In this document: one piece after another, positions 35,303-43,148 of the stretch
How the letters are laid out: each line of letters begins with the position of its first letter
Numbering within the stretch: position 1 is the first letter of the stretch
From: JAXHTY01 sp034189225
GTDB taxonomy: Bacteria > Desulfobacterota > Desulfobacteria > Desulfobacterales > Desulfosudaceae
DNA length: 64,000 nucleotides
NCBI GenBank assembly: GCA_034189225.1
Contig: JAXHVL010000072.1
Location: 1-64,000, forward strand
Reading direction: 5' to 3'
Position numbers and translations under genes: made by a program
The notes under the pieces: generated by a model
Databases searched by the model: none
The model's input: only the letters and a program-made list of their open reading frames with translations
Told to the model about the DNA's origin: nothing

Positions 35303-36526
35303 TTATTTCAGGGCGTCCTGAATCCGCGTCATGGCCTCGTCCACGTTCTCATAGGTGTTAAAGGCCGAAAGGCGGATATACCGGCTGCCGCATTTGCCAA
35401 AGCCCGCGCCGGGCGTGCACACCACGCCGGCCTTTCTCAGCAGGGTGTCGAATAACTCCCAGGAATCCGCGCCCGCGTCGATCCACACATACGGGGAATG
35501 TTTTCCGCCCACGTAGGCAAAGCCCAGCTCATCCATGGCCCCTGTGATCCGATCGGCGTTTTTCATATACGCATCCACCAGCTCCCGGGTCTGCACCCGG
35601 CCGGGGGGGGTGTAGACGGCTTCCGCGGCCCGCTGCACCGGATAGGCAACACCGTTGAACTTGGTGGAATGCCGCCGGTTCCAGAGGCCGTGCAGTGGCT
35701 GAGGGTTGCCCGCTGAATCATAGGCCGCGCAGGCCTTGGGCACCACAGTAAAGGCACACCGGGTCCCCGTGAACCCGGCTGTCTTGGAAAAGCTTCGAAA
35801 CTCCACGGCCACCCTTTCCGCACCGTCGATTTCATAAATCGTTCTGGGAATGGCATCATCCCGGATAAACGCCTCGTACGCGGCGTCATATAAAATCAGG
35901 GCCTTGTTTTCAATGGCGTAATCCACCCATTTTTTCAGTTCTTCTTTTGTGATGGTCACGCCCGTGGGGTTATTGGGAAAGCAGAGATAGATCAGGTCCA
36001 CCGGGGTCGCCGGAAGATCGGGCAGAAAATTGTTTTCCGCCGTACACGCCATGTACACGATGTTGTCATACCGGCCGTCCTGGAATCCGCCGGTTCGGCC
36101 GGCCATGACGTTGGTGTCCAGATATACCGGATAGACCGGGTCGGGAATGGCCACCCGGATATCCGTGGCCAGGATCTCCTGAAAATTGCCGGTATCGCAC
36201 TTGGCCCCGTCACTGATGAATATCTCCTCGGCTTCGATATCGGCGCCGCGGGCCTGGTAATCATTTTCGGCAATGGCCTCCCGCAGAAACGGATACCCCT
36301 GCTCTGGTCCATAGCCGCGGAAGGTATCTGCATAGCGCATTTCATCCACAGCCTTGTGAAACGCATCAACACAGGCGCTGCAAAGCGGCTGGGTGGCATC
36401 CCCGATGCCAAGCTTGATGATCCGGGTATCGGGATTGTCCTTCTGAAAGGCATTCACACGGGTGGCGATTTCCGAAAATAAATACGAGGCCTGCAACTTC
36501 AAAAAATTTTCATTTATTTTAATCAT
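35303..36526 (-). CDS. dapL: LL-diaminopimelate aminotransferase
   Basis: The 407-aa PLP enzyme converts tetrahydrodipicolinate directly to LL-diaminopimelate for lysine and peptidoglycan synthesis. The N-terminus IKINENFLKLQASYLFSEI and the GIGDATQPL and YGPEQGYPFLREAIA motifs are those of DapL rather than other class I aminotransferases. The PLP Lys is in SFSKTAGFTGTRC. The length is right. It is a single gene flanked by repeats. DapL is the usual lysine route in many anaerobic Desulfobacterota. Confidence 0.95.
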   Translation of the reverse strand: MIKINENFLKLQASYLFSEIATRVNAFQKDNPDTRIIKLGIGDATQPLCSACVDAFHKAVDEMRYADTFRGYGPEQGYPFLREAIAENDYQARGADIEAEEIFISDGAKCDTGNFQEILATDIRVAIPDPVYPVYLDTNVMAGRTGGFQDGRYDNIVYMACTAENNFLPDLPATPVDLIYLCFPNNPTGVTITKEELKKWVDYAIENKALILYDAAYEAFIRDDAIPRTIYEIDGAERVAVEFRSFSKTAGFTGTRCAFTVVPKACAAYDSAGNPQPLHGLWNRRHSTKFNGVAYPVQRAAEAVYTPPGRVQTRELVDAYMKNADRITGAMDELGFAYVGGKHSPYVWIDAGADSWELFDTLLRKAGVVCTPGAGFGKCGSRYIRLSAFNTYENVDEAMTRIQDALK

Positions 36527-36729
36527 TTGATATCCTTTAATAAAATTATCGAATCAAGTGGTATTATCAAGGCTATACAGGGCCATGCAAGGCCGTGCAG
36601 GGGATCGCTTCATACGGCCTCCAGGATAAACCACTTTTCACAAAGCCATCCCCGAAACCACTACCAATTACCCCCTTTTTATATTAAAATACGTCACTTC
36701 TGTCAAACATTTGCACCGGACAGGCCATA

Positions 36730-37287
36730 ATGGGGAAAAACAGAAAACGGGTGATCATCGGCATTGGAGTAATTGCGCTGCTCATTGCAGCCGGCATTGC
36801 GGTATTCCACTCTGATCGTCCACCTTTGTCCTTACCCGAAGAATATAATTTCGTTTCTTATCGTAAGATGCTTCATGATACCCATCGTTCATTGTTTCAA
36901 AACCGATCAACACAGATTTGTATTCTGTTTCTGGTGCTTTATAGGGCCATATATAGGCGCTATGATTATTTTCAGTACCAAAAAGAGATTGCGGAAACAA
37001 CGCTCAGAATCATTGACCGGTTTCAGGGGCGGGCTAAAGAGAAGCCAAAAAAACGTACGTCAAATATCGAAATTATTCGGCACGTACTCAGCACCGCTGG
37101 CCGCCCCTTGCATGTATCTGAAATCATCGACCTGGCTGAAACCCAGTTCCAGGTCACACTTGAACGGGATTCGGTGGTCTCCGCTATCCTGAAAAAGATT
37201 AAAGCCGGTAAAATATTTATTAAAACCGAGCCCAACACCTTTACGGTAAAAGAAGCGCCCTCCAAGGAAACAGGAGGGAAATCATGA
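36730..37287 (+). CDS. membrane-anchored winged-helix (HARE-HTH-like) protein, possible IS accessory ORF
   Basis: The 185-aa product has a hydrophobic helix near the N-terminus (about 9-27) and a second weakly hydrophobic stretch (about 62-74). The C-terminal region (about 112-175) looks like a winged helix of HARE-HTH type: IRHVLSTAGRPLHVSEI, then RDSVVSAILKKI and FTVKEA. A DNA-binding domain on a membrane segment is unusual. Its stop overlaps, as ATGA, the start of a truncated transposase-like ORF, so it may be the first gene of a two-ORF insertion sequence. The function is unknown. Confidence 0.6.
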   Translation: MGKNRKRVIIGIGVIALLIAAGIAVFHSDRPPLSLPEEYNFVSYRKMLHDTHRSLFQNRSTQICILFLVLYRAIYRRYDYFQYQKEIAETTLRIIDRFQGRAKEKPKKRTSNIEIIRHVLSTAGRPLHVSEIIDLAETQFQVTLERDSVVSAILKKIKAGKIFIKTEPNTFTVKEAPSKETGGKS

Positions 37288-37451
37288 TGAAGATCATCAG
37301 CCATATATTATCGGATTTCCACAACTGCTTTTCCCGCACGGCGGCATTTAACTGGTTCGTCGTCGTTATTTTCGGCTTTATGGTCCGGCTCGACCATTAT
37401 GGTGTGAGCGCCTTTGTGCGGTGGCTCCAACTGAAAGGGAATCCGCGTTGA
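37284..37451 (+). pseudogene. transposase N-terminal fragment (55 codons)
   Basis: The short frame begins MMKIISHILSDFHNCFS and resembles, from memory, the start of a family of DDE transposases in Desulfobacterales. It follows the winged-helix gene with an ATGA overlap and an AGGAGG site. Homology stops at about 37430, where an unrelated RND-transporter fragment begins, so this is a deletion remnant. Confidence 0.5.
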
Positions 37452-37784
37452 GGTCACGGCCGGAATTACGCAAGAAATGCTCAAAGCGGTGAACGCCATT
37501 CCGGAGATGCAAGCGTCCTATGCCCTGGCAGGTCAGACCAAAAAAGGATTTTTGACTACGCTCGATTTTGAAGAGGGGACAAACATCGGTCGCATCGGGG
37601 GCCGTCTCGTTGAAAAGAAGAGCGGAGTCGCCATGCCAAGGAGATCGCTTCGGAGCTTCGTGAGCAGGCCATGAAACTGCCGGGTGTTGAAAAGTTTTCC
37701 GCAAGCGCTGTAAGCGCCATCCAGAAGGCCTTTCTGGGGGGCGGCCGTGCCATCAGCATCGATATTCTGGGTCATGATATCGAG
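37435..37784 (+). pseudogene. RND efflux transporter internal fragment, frameshifted
   Basis: Translation from 37435 gives a piece of the periplasmic porter domain of an HAE-type RND pump: ALAGQTKKGFLTTL, GTNIGRIGGRLVEKK. After a frame change near 37632 it continues HAKEIASELREQAMKLPGVE, FLGGGRAISIDILGHDIE. Only about 115 of roughly 1000 residues remain, and neither end of an RND gene is present. The fragment passes without interruption into the next unrelated segment. Confidence 0.65.
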
Positions 37785-38659
37785 ATGTGGAGTGGGCTGG
37801 ATCATAAGGCGGCTTTTCGTAGCATCGCTCAAAAACTGGATGTCCGATACAATACAGTCAGTTCCCGGTGTACAAGAGCCCTTGATCTCAAGACTGATGA
37901 ATTCATACGACAGGTGAAATCCAAACCGATTAAGGCTGTGGCCATGGATTACATATTGGATATCAAGGCCACCAAAACCCATTGGATTATTACCTGGAAC
38001 CTGAAGGAATCGGAAAACTACAATCGCTTCGGCATGGAAGACGGCCGCGGCTGGATGGCGCGCCTGGTACCGGTGCTGGATGAGCTGCTGCGCGGGGATT
38101 TACGCAGCCTTTATATCGGATGGCTTGCGGCCGTGGCCGGGGAGATGATGGATGACGATGAGATGGAGCCGCTATGCGTGAGCGGTTTGGCAACCTGACG
38201 CCAGCCCAGAAGGCGCTGGCCGAATTTCTTGAGGTAGAACCGGACCTGCCTGGCGGGTGTCGGCATAGGCAGCCCGTCTGCTCCAAAGGTGGAAACTTCG
38301 CCACAGGAAATGGAAAAGTGGATCGACGCCCTGCCAAGAGAAGAAGTCAATTCGATCATGAAACAATTGCTGGAGGGCAAGGGGCAGCAAGCCGAACGAT
38401 CCATCAGGAACCGGTTCGCATCATGGCGCCACAGCTTACAGACGGGCGATACCGATTCACCCCGGCGTACGGTGGGGCAATTGCGGCAGAACGCCGAAAA
38501 GGCCCGACAAATTCGGCTGGAAAAACAAAAACGGGACCGATGCACCGAAAGCAACAGGAGATTAAACGACGAGAGAAACGCAGGGCCTATCTGAAAAACT
38601 TGCCCAGCGATTTTCCCAAGCAAGCAGCGGAACCCGAAAAGTTTTGGCAAACGGAATAA
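37785..38659 (+). pseudogene. degraded hypothetical gene(s), several frame changes
   Basis: A helix-turn-helix-like stretch (DVRYNTVSSRCTRALDL, 37785-37930) runs into a longer hypothetical family. Pieces of the latter are spread over three frames: THWIITWNLKESENY to LRSLYIGWLAA (to 38198), then NLTPAQKALAEFLEVEPDL (about 38188-38250), MEKWIDALPREEVNSIM to RLEKQKRDR (38289-38540), and EIKRREKRRAYLKNLPSDFPK (about 38555-38620). I recall this order of motifs as one continuous protein of unknown function in other bacteria, so this is a frameshifted pseudogene. Confidence 0.6.
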
Positions 38660-38745
38660 CTGTATAGTGCTGACAGGTTTGTACTGGGGATTTATAAGAT
38701 TTTGGCCAATAGCCACAAAATAGAACCTCCCGCGACGGGCTTAAA

Positions 38746-39348
38746 AGGTTAAAACACAATCTGGCGACTATTTTGGACTGCGGCGGCATGCATGCCCCCA
38801 ACCATCCTCCTGAAGGCGGATGCGACTATCGGGCGATCCACAACCTGGATATTCAGAAAGTCCGCCGCCAGCGCTCCATTCGCTGCGGTCCAGGCGGAAC
38901 GGTGCATGATTATGTGGCTTTTTATTTCGGGCCGCGTTCGCCCATGCTTTATCAGCTTCATACGGGCTGGGTGAAAAATTACAATGAAGGACAGGAACCC
39001 TTGATATATGCGGTTTCCACGGTCGAGACCATCGTTCAGGCGGAACTTGAATTTGTATTTTCCGATGGCCACGGCATTGCCGCTTTCACCCAATGGTTTG
39101 ACAATTTTGATGATCTGGATAAGATTGACTGGGAGATGGTCTATGCCGATTACTGGGCAGACACTACCGAAGACATGGACCGGCAGCGGCGCAAACAGGC
39201 CGAATTTCTGGTGCATCGCTTCTGCCCGTGGCATCTGATCAATCAGATCGGCGTATTCAATAATGGCGTCAAAAAAAGGGTTGAACGCATTTTGGACCCC
39301 AAAAACATATCCCTGCCGGTGGAAGTACGCCGGCAATGGTATTACTAA
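38746..39348 (+). pseudogene. darT: DarT-like DNA ADP-ribosyltransferase toxin, 5' end damaged
   Basis: DarT transfers ADP-ribose from NAD to thymidine bases of single-stranded DNA. The frame matches the family from NLATILDCGGMHAPN onward: GGTVHDYVAFYFGPRSPML, the EPLIYAVSTVE strand, FSDGHG and the Glu-bearing RKQAEFLVHRF, where the catalytic Glu is expected. The usual N-terminal IxHIDNL segment that starts the NAD site is corrupted (RLKHNL), and no ATG or ribosome-binding site precedes it. The only upstream start is TTG 38773, after this segment. It precedes a deleted antitoxin gene. Confidence 0.75.
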
Positions 39349-39362
39349 CCGGGAGGAGAAAC

Positions 39363-39638
39363 ATGATTGAACTGACCCGCGGAAATGTTCTTACAGACGA
39401 TGCAGATGCCCTGGTACGGGAAGTGGAAAACCGAGACATTCAGTCCATTGCCATACCGCCGCTGGGGTCGGGTCTAGGCGGCTTGCAGTGGCACCGGGTG
39501 AAAGAAATGATTGCGACAGCCTTTGCGGATATGCCGGATGTTCAGGTAAAGCTTTACGAACCCGCAAACAGCCCGGATGCCAGGGACATGCCCGTGGGCA
39601 TTTATCAACAGATAAAAACCGATGGGAAGGATCAATAA
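39363..39638 (+). pseudogene. darG: DarG-like macrodomain antitoxin with internal and C-terminal deletions
   Basis: The 91-aa frame opens like DarG (MIELTRGNVLTDDADALV) and then jumps to the end of the macrodomain (REVENRDIQSIAIPPLGSGLGGLQWHRV, LYEPANSP). About 70 residues in the middle are absent, including the NTVN ADP-ribose loop and the catalytic Lys region. The C-terminal half of DarG is also missing. The deletion is in frame. ATG 39363 follows GGAGGAG. Such a product could hardly remove ADP-ribose from DNA. The next gene starts 3 bp after its stop. Confidence 0.75.
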
Positions 39639-39641
39639 AAT

Positions 39642-40877
39642 ATGAGCACGCCAGATTCCAAAAAGGATAAGAAACTCGGCGCATTGGACGATTTGATTGA
39701 GGAAATTACCGTCGACGCATACGGCGATGATGAACAGCTATGGGCCTTTCGGCAGGCCTTTGAGGATGACGTTGCCCTGCCGGCCGACGGTTTTGTCATC
39801 GGGGAGCCGGTTTCGGTGATTGCGGTGGACTACGACGGCAACGAAAGGCGCGGATTGACGGCAAGATGCCGTCGCGAGGACGGATCGGAATATGGGGTGG
39901 CGCTTTGCGATGTTGTTTTGCCGCAGGCTTCGGCAGGGGCACGCTACTTCGCTGCTTACCGCAGGTGGCTTAACCTCGATCCTTATCCTGCTGAAACGCA
40001 GAAACCTTCTCATCGCGGGAGGCAGCATAAGGCGGCGGACGATGACATCGACCTGAGCAAACCGGTCGAACTGGTCGCGCTATCGGTCAAGGAACGGGCC
40101 GCCCGGTGCCGTTTGCCGGGAAGCGACCGGATCATTACCCTGCGCGCAAGCCGTCTCTGGGAGCTGCTGCCCGGCGCCATTGTCACAGTGTCACCCCGGA
40201 AGCATTGGCGTTACGGCGGCCATCCGTATCTTTCGGGAGAGATTCAATCGACCCGGATCGACGTGAAGGCCCTCGATATAGTGCCACTGGGGCTCGAAGA
40301 GATGGGCATGTGGGATCCCAGGGAAGATTACTGGAGAGAAGATGACGAATCCATCGAGGAATGGGCCGGGCCGATTATCGCTCATGGCCCCCGCCCCATG
40401 TTCGAGATGGAGCAGGTGCTGCCCGGCGAGGACCCCGACCATCCTTTCAATGACCCCATCAGCCGGTCAAATGATCTTAAAGAGGCCGGCGAGCGGGCGG
40501 AGGCGGAAAAGATCTTGATGCAACTATGCCAGGACGACCTGCGCTGTCTCGATGCCCATTCACATCTGGGCAATTTCGTCTTTGACAACCATGCCCAAGA
40601 CGCTATCCGGCATTACGAAATCGGCCTGCGCATCGGCGAGATGTCTTTGGGTGAGGACTTTACCGGCGTGCTGCCGTGGGGCTTTATCGACAACCGCCCC
40701 TTTCTGCGATGCATGCACGGCTATGGATTGTGTCTCTGGCGCCTTGGACGTTTTGACGAGGCGGAGCAAGTATTTCACCGTATGCTCTGGCTGAACCCGT
40801 CGGACAACCAGGGCGTGCGGTTTCTCATCGATGAGGTGAAAGAAAAGGCCGCCTGGAAGGATCGTGAGAACGAGTAA
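39642..40877 (+). CDS. uncharacterised TPR-containing protein
   Basis: The 411-aa acidic, soluble protein has an N-terminal alpha/beta part (1-130), a middle beta-rich part (about 145-220) that could be an OB or SH3-like fold, and two to three C-terminal TPR-like repeats (about 285-395: GERAEAEKILMQLCQDD, AIRHYEIGLRIGE, GRFDEAEQVFHRML). No enzyme signature is visible. It follows the darG remnant by 3 bp after GGAAGG and looks intact, in contrast to everything upstream. Its link with DarTG is positional only. Confidence 0.65.
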   Translation: MSTPDSKKDKKLGALDDLIEEITVDAYGDDEQLWAFRQAFEDDVALPADGFVIGEPVSVIAVDYDGNERRGLTARCRREDGSEYGVALCDVVLPQASAGARYFAAYRRWLNLDPYPAETQKPSHRGRQHKAADDDIDLSKPVELVALSVKERAARCRLPGSDRIITLRASRLWELLPGAIVTVSPRKHWRYGGHPYLSGEIQSTRIDVKALDIVPLGLEEMGMWDPREDYWREDDESIEEWAGPIIAHGPRPMFEMEQVLPGEDPDHPFNDPISRSNDLKEAGERAEAEKILMQLCQDDLRCLDAHSHLGNFVFDNHAQDAIRHYEIGLRIGEMSLGEDFTGVLPWGFIDNRPFLRCMHGYGLCLWRLGRFDEAEQVFHRMLWLNPSDNQGVRFLIDEVKEKAAWKDRENE

Positions 40878-40909
40878 AATCGAATGTTACGCTTAACCCG
40901 GTGTCCGTT

Positions 40910-41057
40910 TCAATTAAACCATGCCACAAACTCGCTGATCGGGTCAAAAACACCTGTTAGCGGGACGATAAAGAAGAGTGATTACCCGTGATGTGTCCCC
41001 TACAATTTTAATTGCTTTTCTTTCAACTTTGAGATTTTGATGCTTTTTTTCTGCATA
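40910..41057 (-). pseudogene. relic of a GH130 glycosidase gene (5' end)
   Basis: Directly after the MFS stop, in the same frame, the minus strand reads KHQNLKVERKAIKIVGDTSR and VITLLYRP. This is clearly homologous to the N-terminus of the intact GH130 enzyme at 46707-48185 (LKVERKDITLLGDASRIITL). After a frame change near 40950 it reads FDPISEFV, matching that enzyme's FDPISDFVE about 130 residues further on. The rest is gone. The ancestral order was therefore MFS then GH130. Confidence 0.75.
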
Positions 41058-42548
41058 TTATTTGTCATTGGATATAATCCGTCCAGAAACATTTTTTATA
41101 ATAATAAACGGGAAACTCACCATCTGTTTTATTCCATCAAAAGAAGAAAGCGTTCTTGCATGAGTCCTTAATTCGTTAAAAAGTTCCTGCATGACGATGT
41201 TTTCCTCGACTTCTCCCTGTTCTTTTACCATGGCAAGCCGGTGAAGTGCATACAATCCGAAAATAAAGGCCATCGCAAAAAAGAAATCCCACTGCTGAAG
41301 ATTCAACGTCGGCAGATCAAATTCACCTGAGGGAGTAATGTATTTGAGCGTCCAGGCCAGTTGTCTTCCGGAAAAAAAATCCGCGAATGTGCCGCCAAGG
41401 ATCGGCGCGATACCGGCGGCTATTGAATTTGCAATCGTATTTGCCGCCAGGTAGGCCGTAGCCTGTCCCTTGGGGGCAAGTTTCAGGCTGATATTTCCTG
41501 AAGCAAGAGTCACACCGGCCGAAGAGATACCCATAATAGCATGAATAATAACAAGCAGCGGAATTGTAAAAAAATATTTTTCGGGCATCGTGGTAAATGT
41601 CCATGCAAGTATGGATGCGATGAACAGCGGGCAGCATATGGCAAGAACGGATTTATTGCTGAATCGATCAGTATACCTGCCCCATATTTTGAGGAACAAA
41701 AAATTCATTGCCTGGCTGACAATAGAAAGGCCGATGATAAATGACATGCTCAAACCAAGTCGTTTAAGCATGTAGACCATAAAAAACGGGCCGGCCAGGT
41801 TCACCGCAAAATTCCATGAGCACATAAAGGCGATAAGCTTTCTGAAATTTTCATCTTTGAACGGCTGTGCCAGAAGCGTTCGTATCTTTTGTTTTTCCAG
41901 TATCTGGGGCATCTGTATTTCCGGGGTTTTGGCAAGAAAAAAAAGGCCTATTCCCCCCGCTAAAAAACCGGCACAAAAAAGGATCGAGTAGCCTGATAAT
42001 TCATTCGCCGGGAATAGTTTTTTCCAGTAATCAAGGTATATTGCGGCAATAATACTTAAAATAATGCCGACAGCGGTGCTGATACGCATTCTTTTTGCAA
42101 AAAAAACGCCCATTGTTTTTTCCGGAAGAATATCCCTCATCCATGAAACCCAGCTACACCCTGAAACAGCTCCAAAAGCGGAAACGAGCATAAGCAATAC
42201 AAGTAATACGCCGATCGCGACATTGGCTGGAAAAATAAACGGGCTAAGGGCAATTATCAGCCAACATACTCTGCTTAAAGCAGCAGCGGTAACCGTAATT
42301 AATCTTCTGTTTCGGATTTTTTCAATAATTAGAATTGAGGGCAATTGAAGTAACTGAGCCAGCGGCCCAATAGCCGCCAGCAGGCCGATTACAAAGTTTG
42401 ATGCGCCGAGTGCTACTGCAAATGCAACAAGAAATGCGCCTCCGGTAAATATGCCCATCGCCTGTGAAGCGACACCGTCCCTGATTATATTTTTTAATGC
42501 AACGTCTATCTGCGTTTCATTAAGTGACTGCTGTGTTTTGAACCACAT
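41058..42548 (-). CDS. major facilitator superfamily transporter of the GH130 island
   Basis: The 496-aa protein has about 12 hydrophobic helices with an unusual GVASQAMGIFTGGAFLVAFAVALG first helix region and a GSWVSWMRDILPE-like loop. The C-terminal tail (about 40 residues) is cytoplasmic. MFS genes of this type commonly accompany GH130 phosphorylases, and a GH130 relic lies immediately downstream. Uptake or export of a manno-oligosaccharide or disaccharide is inferred, not shown. Base composition is more AT-rich than the genes before 40 kb. Confidence 0.85.
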   Translation of the reverse strand: MWFKTQQSLNETQIDVALKNIIRDGVASQAMGIFTGGAFLVAFAVALGASNFVIGLLAAIGPLAQLLQLPSILIIEKIRNRRLITVTAAALSRVCWLIIALSPFIFPANVAIGVLLVLLMLVSAFGAVSGCSWVSWMRDILPEKTMGVFFAKRMRISTAVGIILSIIAAIYLDYWKKLFPANELSGYSILFCAGFLAGGIGLFFLAKTPEIQMPQILEKQKIRTLLAQPFKDENFRKLIAFMCSWNFAVNLAGPFFMVYMLKRLGLSMSFIIGLSIVSQAMNFLFLKIWGRYTDRFSNKSVLAICCPLFIASILAWTFTTMPEKYFFTIPLLVIIHAIMGISSAGVTLASGNISLKLAPKGQATAYLAANTIANSIAAGIAPILGGTFADFFSGRQLAWTLKYITPSGEFDLPTLNLQQWDFFFAMAFIFGLYALHRLAMVKEQGEVEENIVMQELFNELRTHARTLSSFDGIKQMVSFPFIIIKNVSGRIISNDK

Positions 42549-42692
42549 TTTAGATGTCCTTTATCTTCGTTTATAATCACATGCAATGGAATTTCTTTTA
42601 TCAGATTACGCATTCGACCCTTTTGGTGAAAAGCGTTCAGGAATGATTTTTTTATAAATACCGGAGCAAATCACACTAAATCTCACTATATT

Positions 42693-42920
42693 GGGAGCAA
42701 AATCACCATGTCCGCCCTCGGAAGCAAAAGACGCATATTTTGCTCCATCCCACGTTAAAAACGATTCACCAAGACCTGATCCCGGCGCAACGGTCGCCTT
42801 GTTTCCGTTAACATCCTTTTTTGCGGCACTCAGTGTAACAACGTCTCCAGGCGTGAGTTCAGTCAGTGCATACGACGTGGCTTCAAGATCGTTGATAAGC
42901 CTGACCGCCGTCACATTTAA
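42693..42920 (-). pseudogene. glucokinase fragment
   Basis: The translation VRLINDLEATSYALTEL, VAPGSGLGESFLTWDG, YASFASEGGHGDFAP is the central part of a bacterial glucokinase (ROK-unrelated Glk family). The N-terminal phosphate loop and the C-terminal half are missing. It is joined at both ends to unrelated sequence within an open frame running 42606-42947. Confidence 0.7.
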
Positions 42921-43105
42921 ACCACAAGGCCATACCCCAACACCCACTGTTCATCACGCCAGTCACTGGTAGGCAGCTGAGCCAGTAAAATCCCACCGGT
43001 TGAACTCTGGCTCGCCATCAAGGTAAGCGCTTTTTTTACCGCTTCTTCTAAAAAATCATCTTCTCCTGTAAATTCTCGAATAAGACTCGAGTTGCTTTCC
43101 GGCAC
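42917..43105 (-). pseudogene. fragment of a probable glycoside hydrolase-like protein
   Basis: A 62-codon frame contains SSTGGILLAQLPTSDWRDEQWVLGYG, reminiscent of an (alpha/alpha)6-barrel carbohydrate enzyme, then stops at the junction with the glucokinase fragment. Neither a proper start (only GTG) nor the rest of a protein is present. The assignment is tentative. Confidence 0.4.
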
Positions 43106-43148
43106 GCCATTTTATTCCTCTGTCTTCTGAGTGACGCTCATGGAAGAC

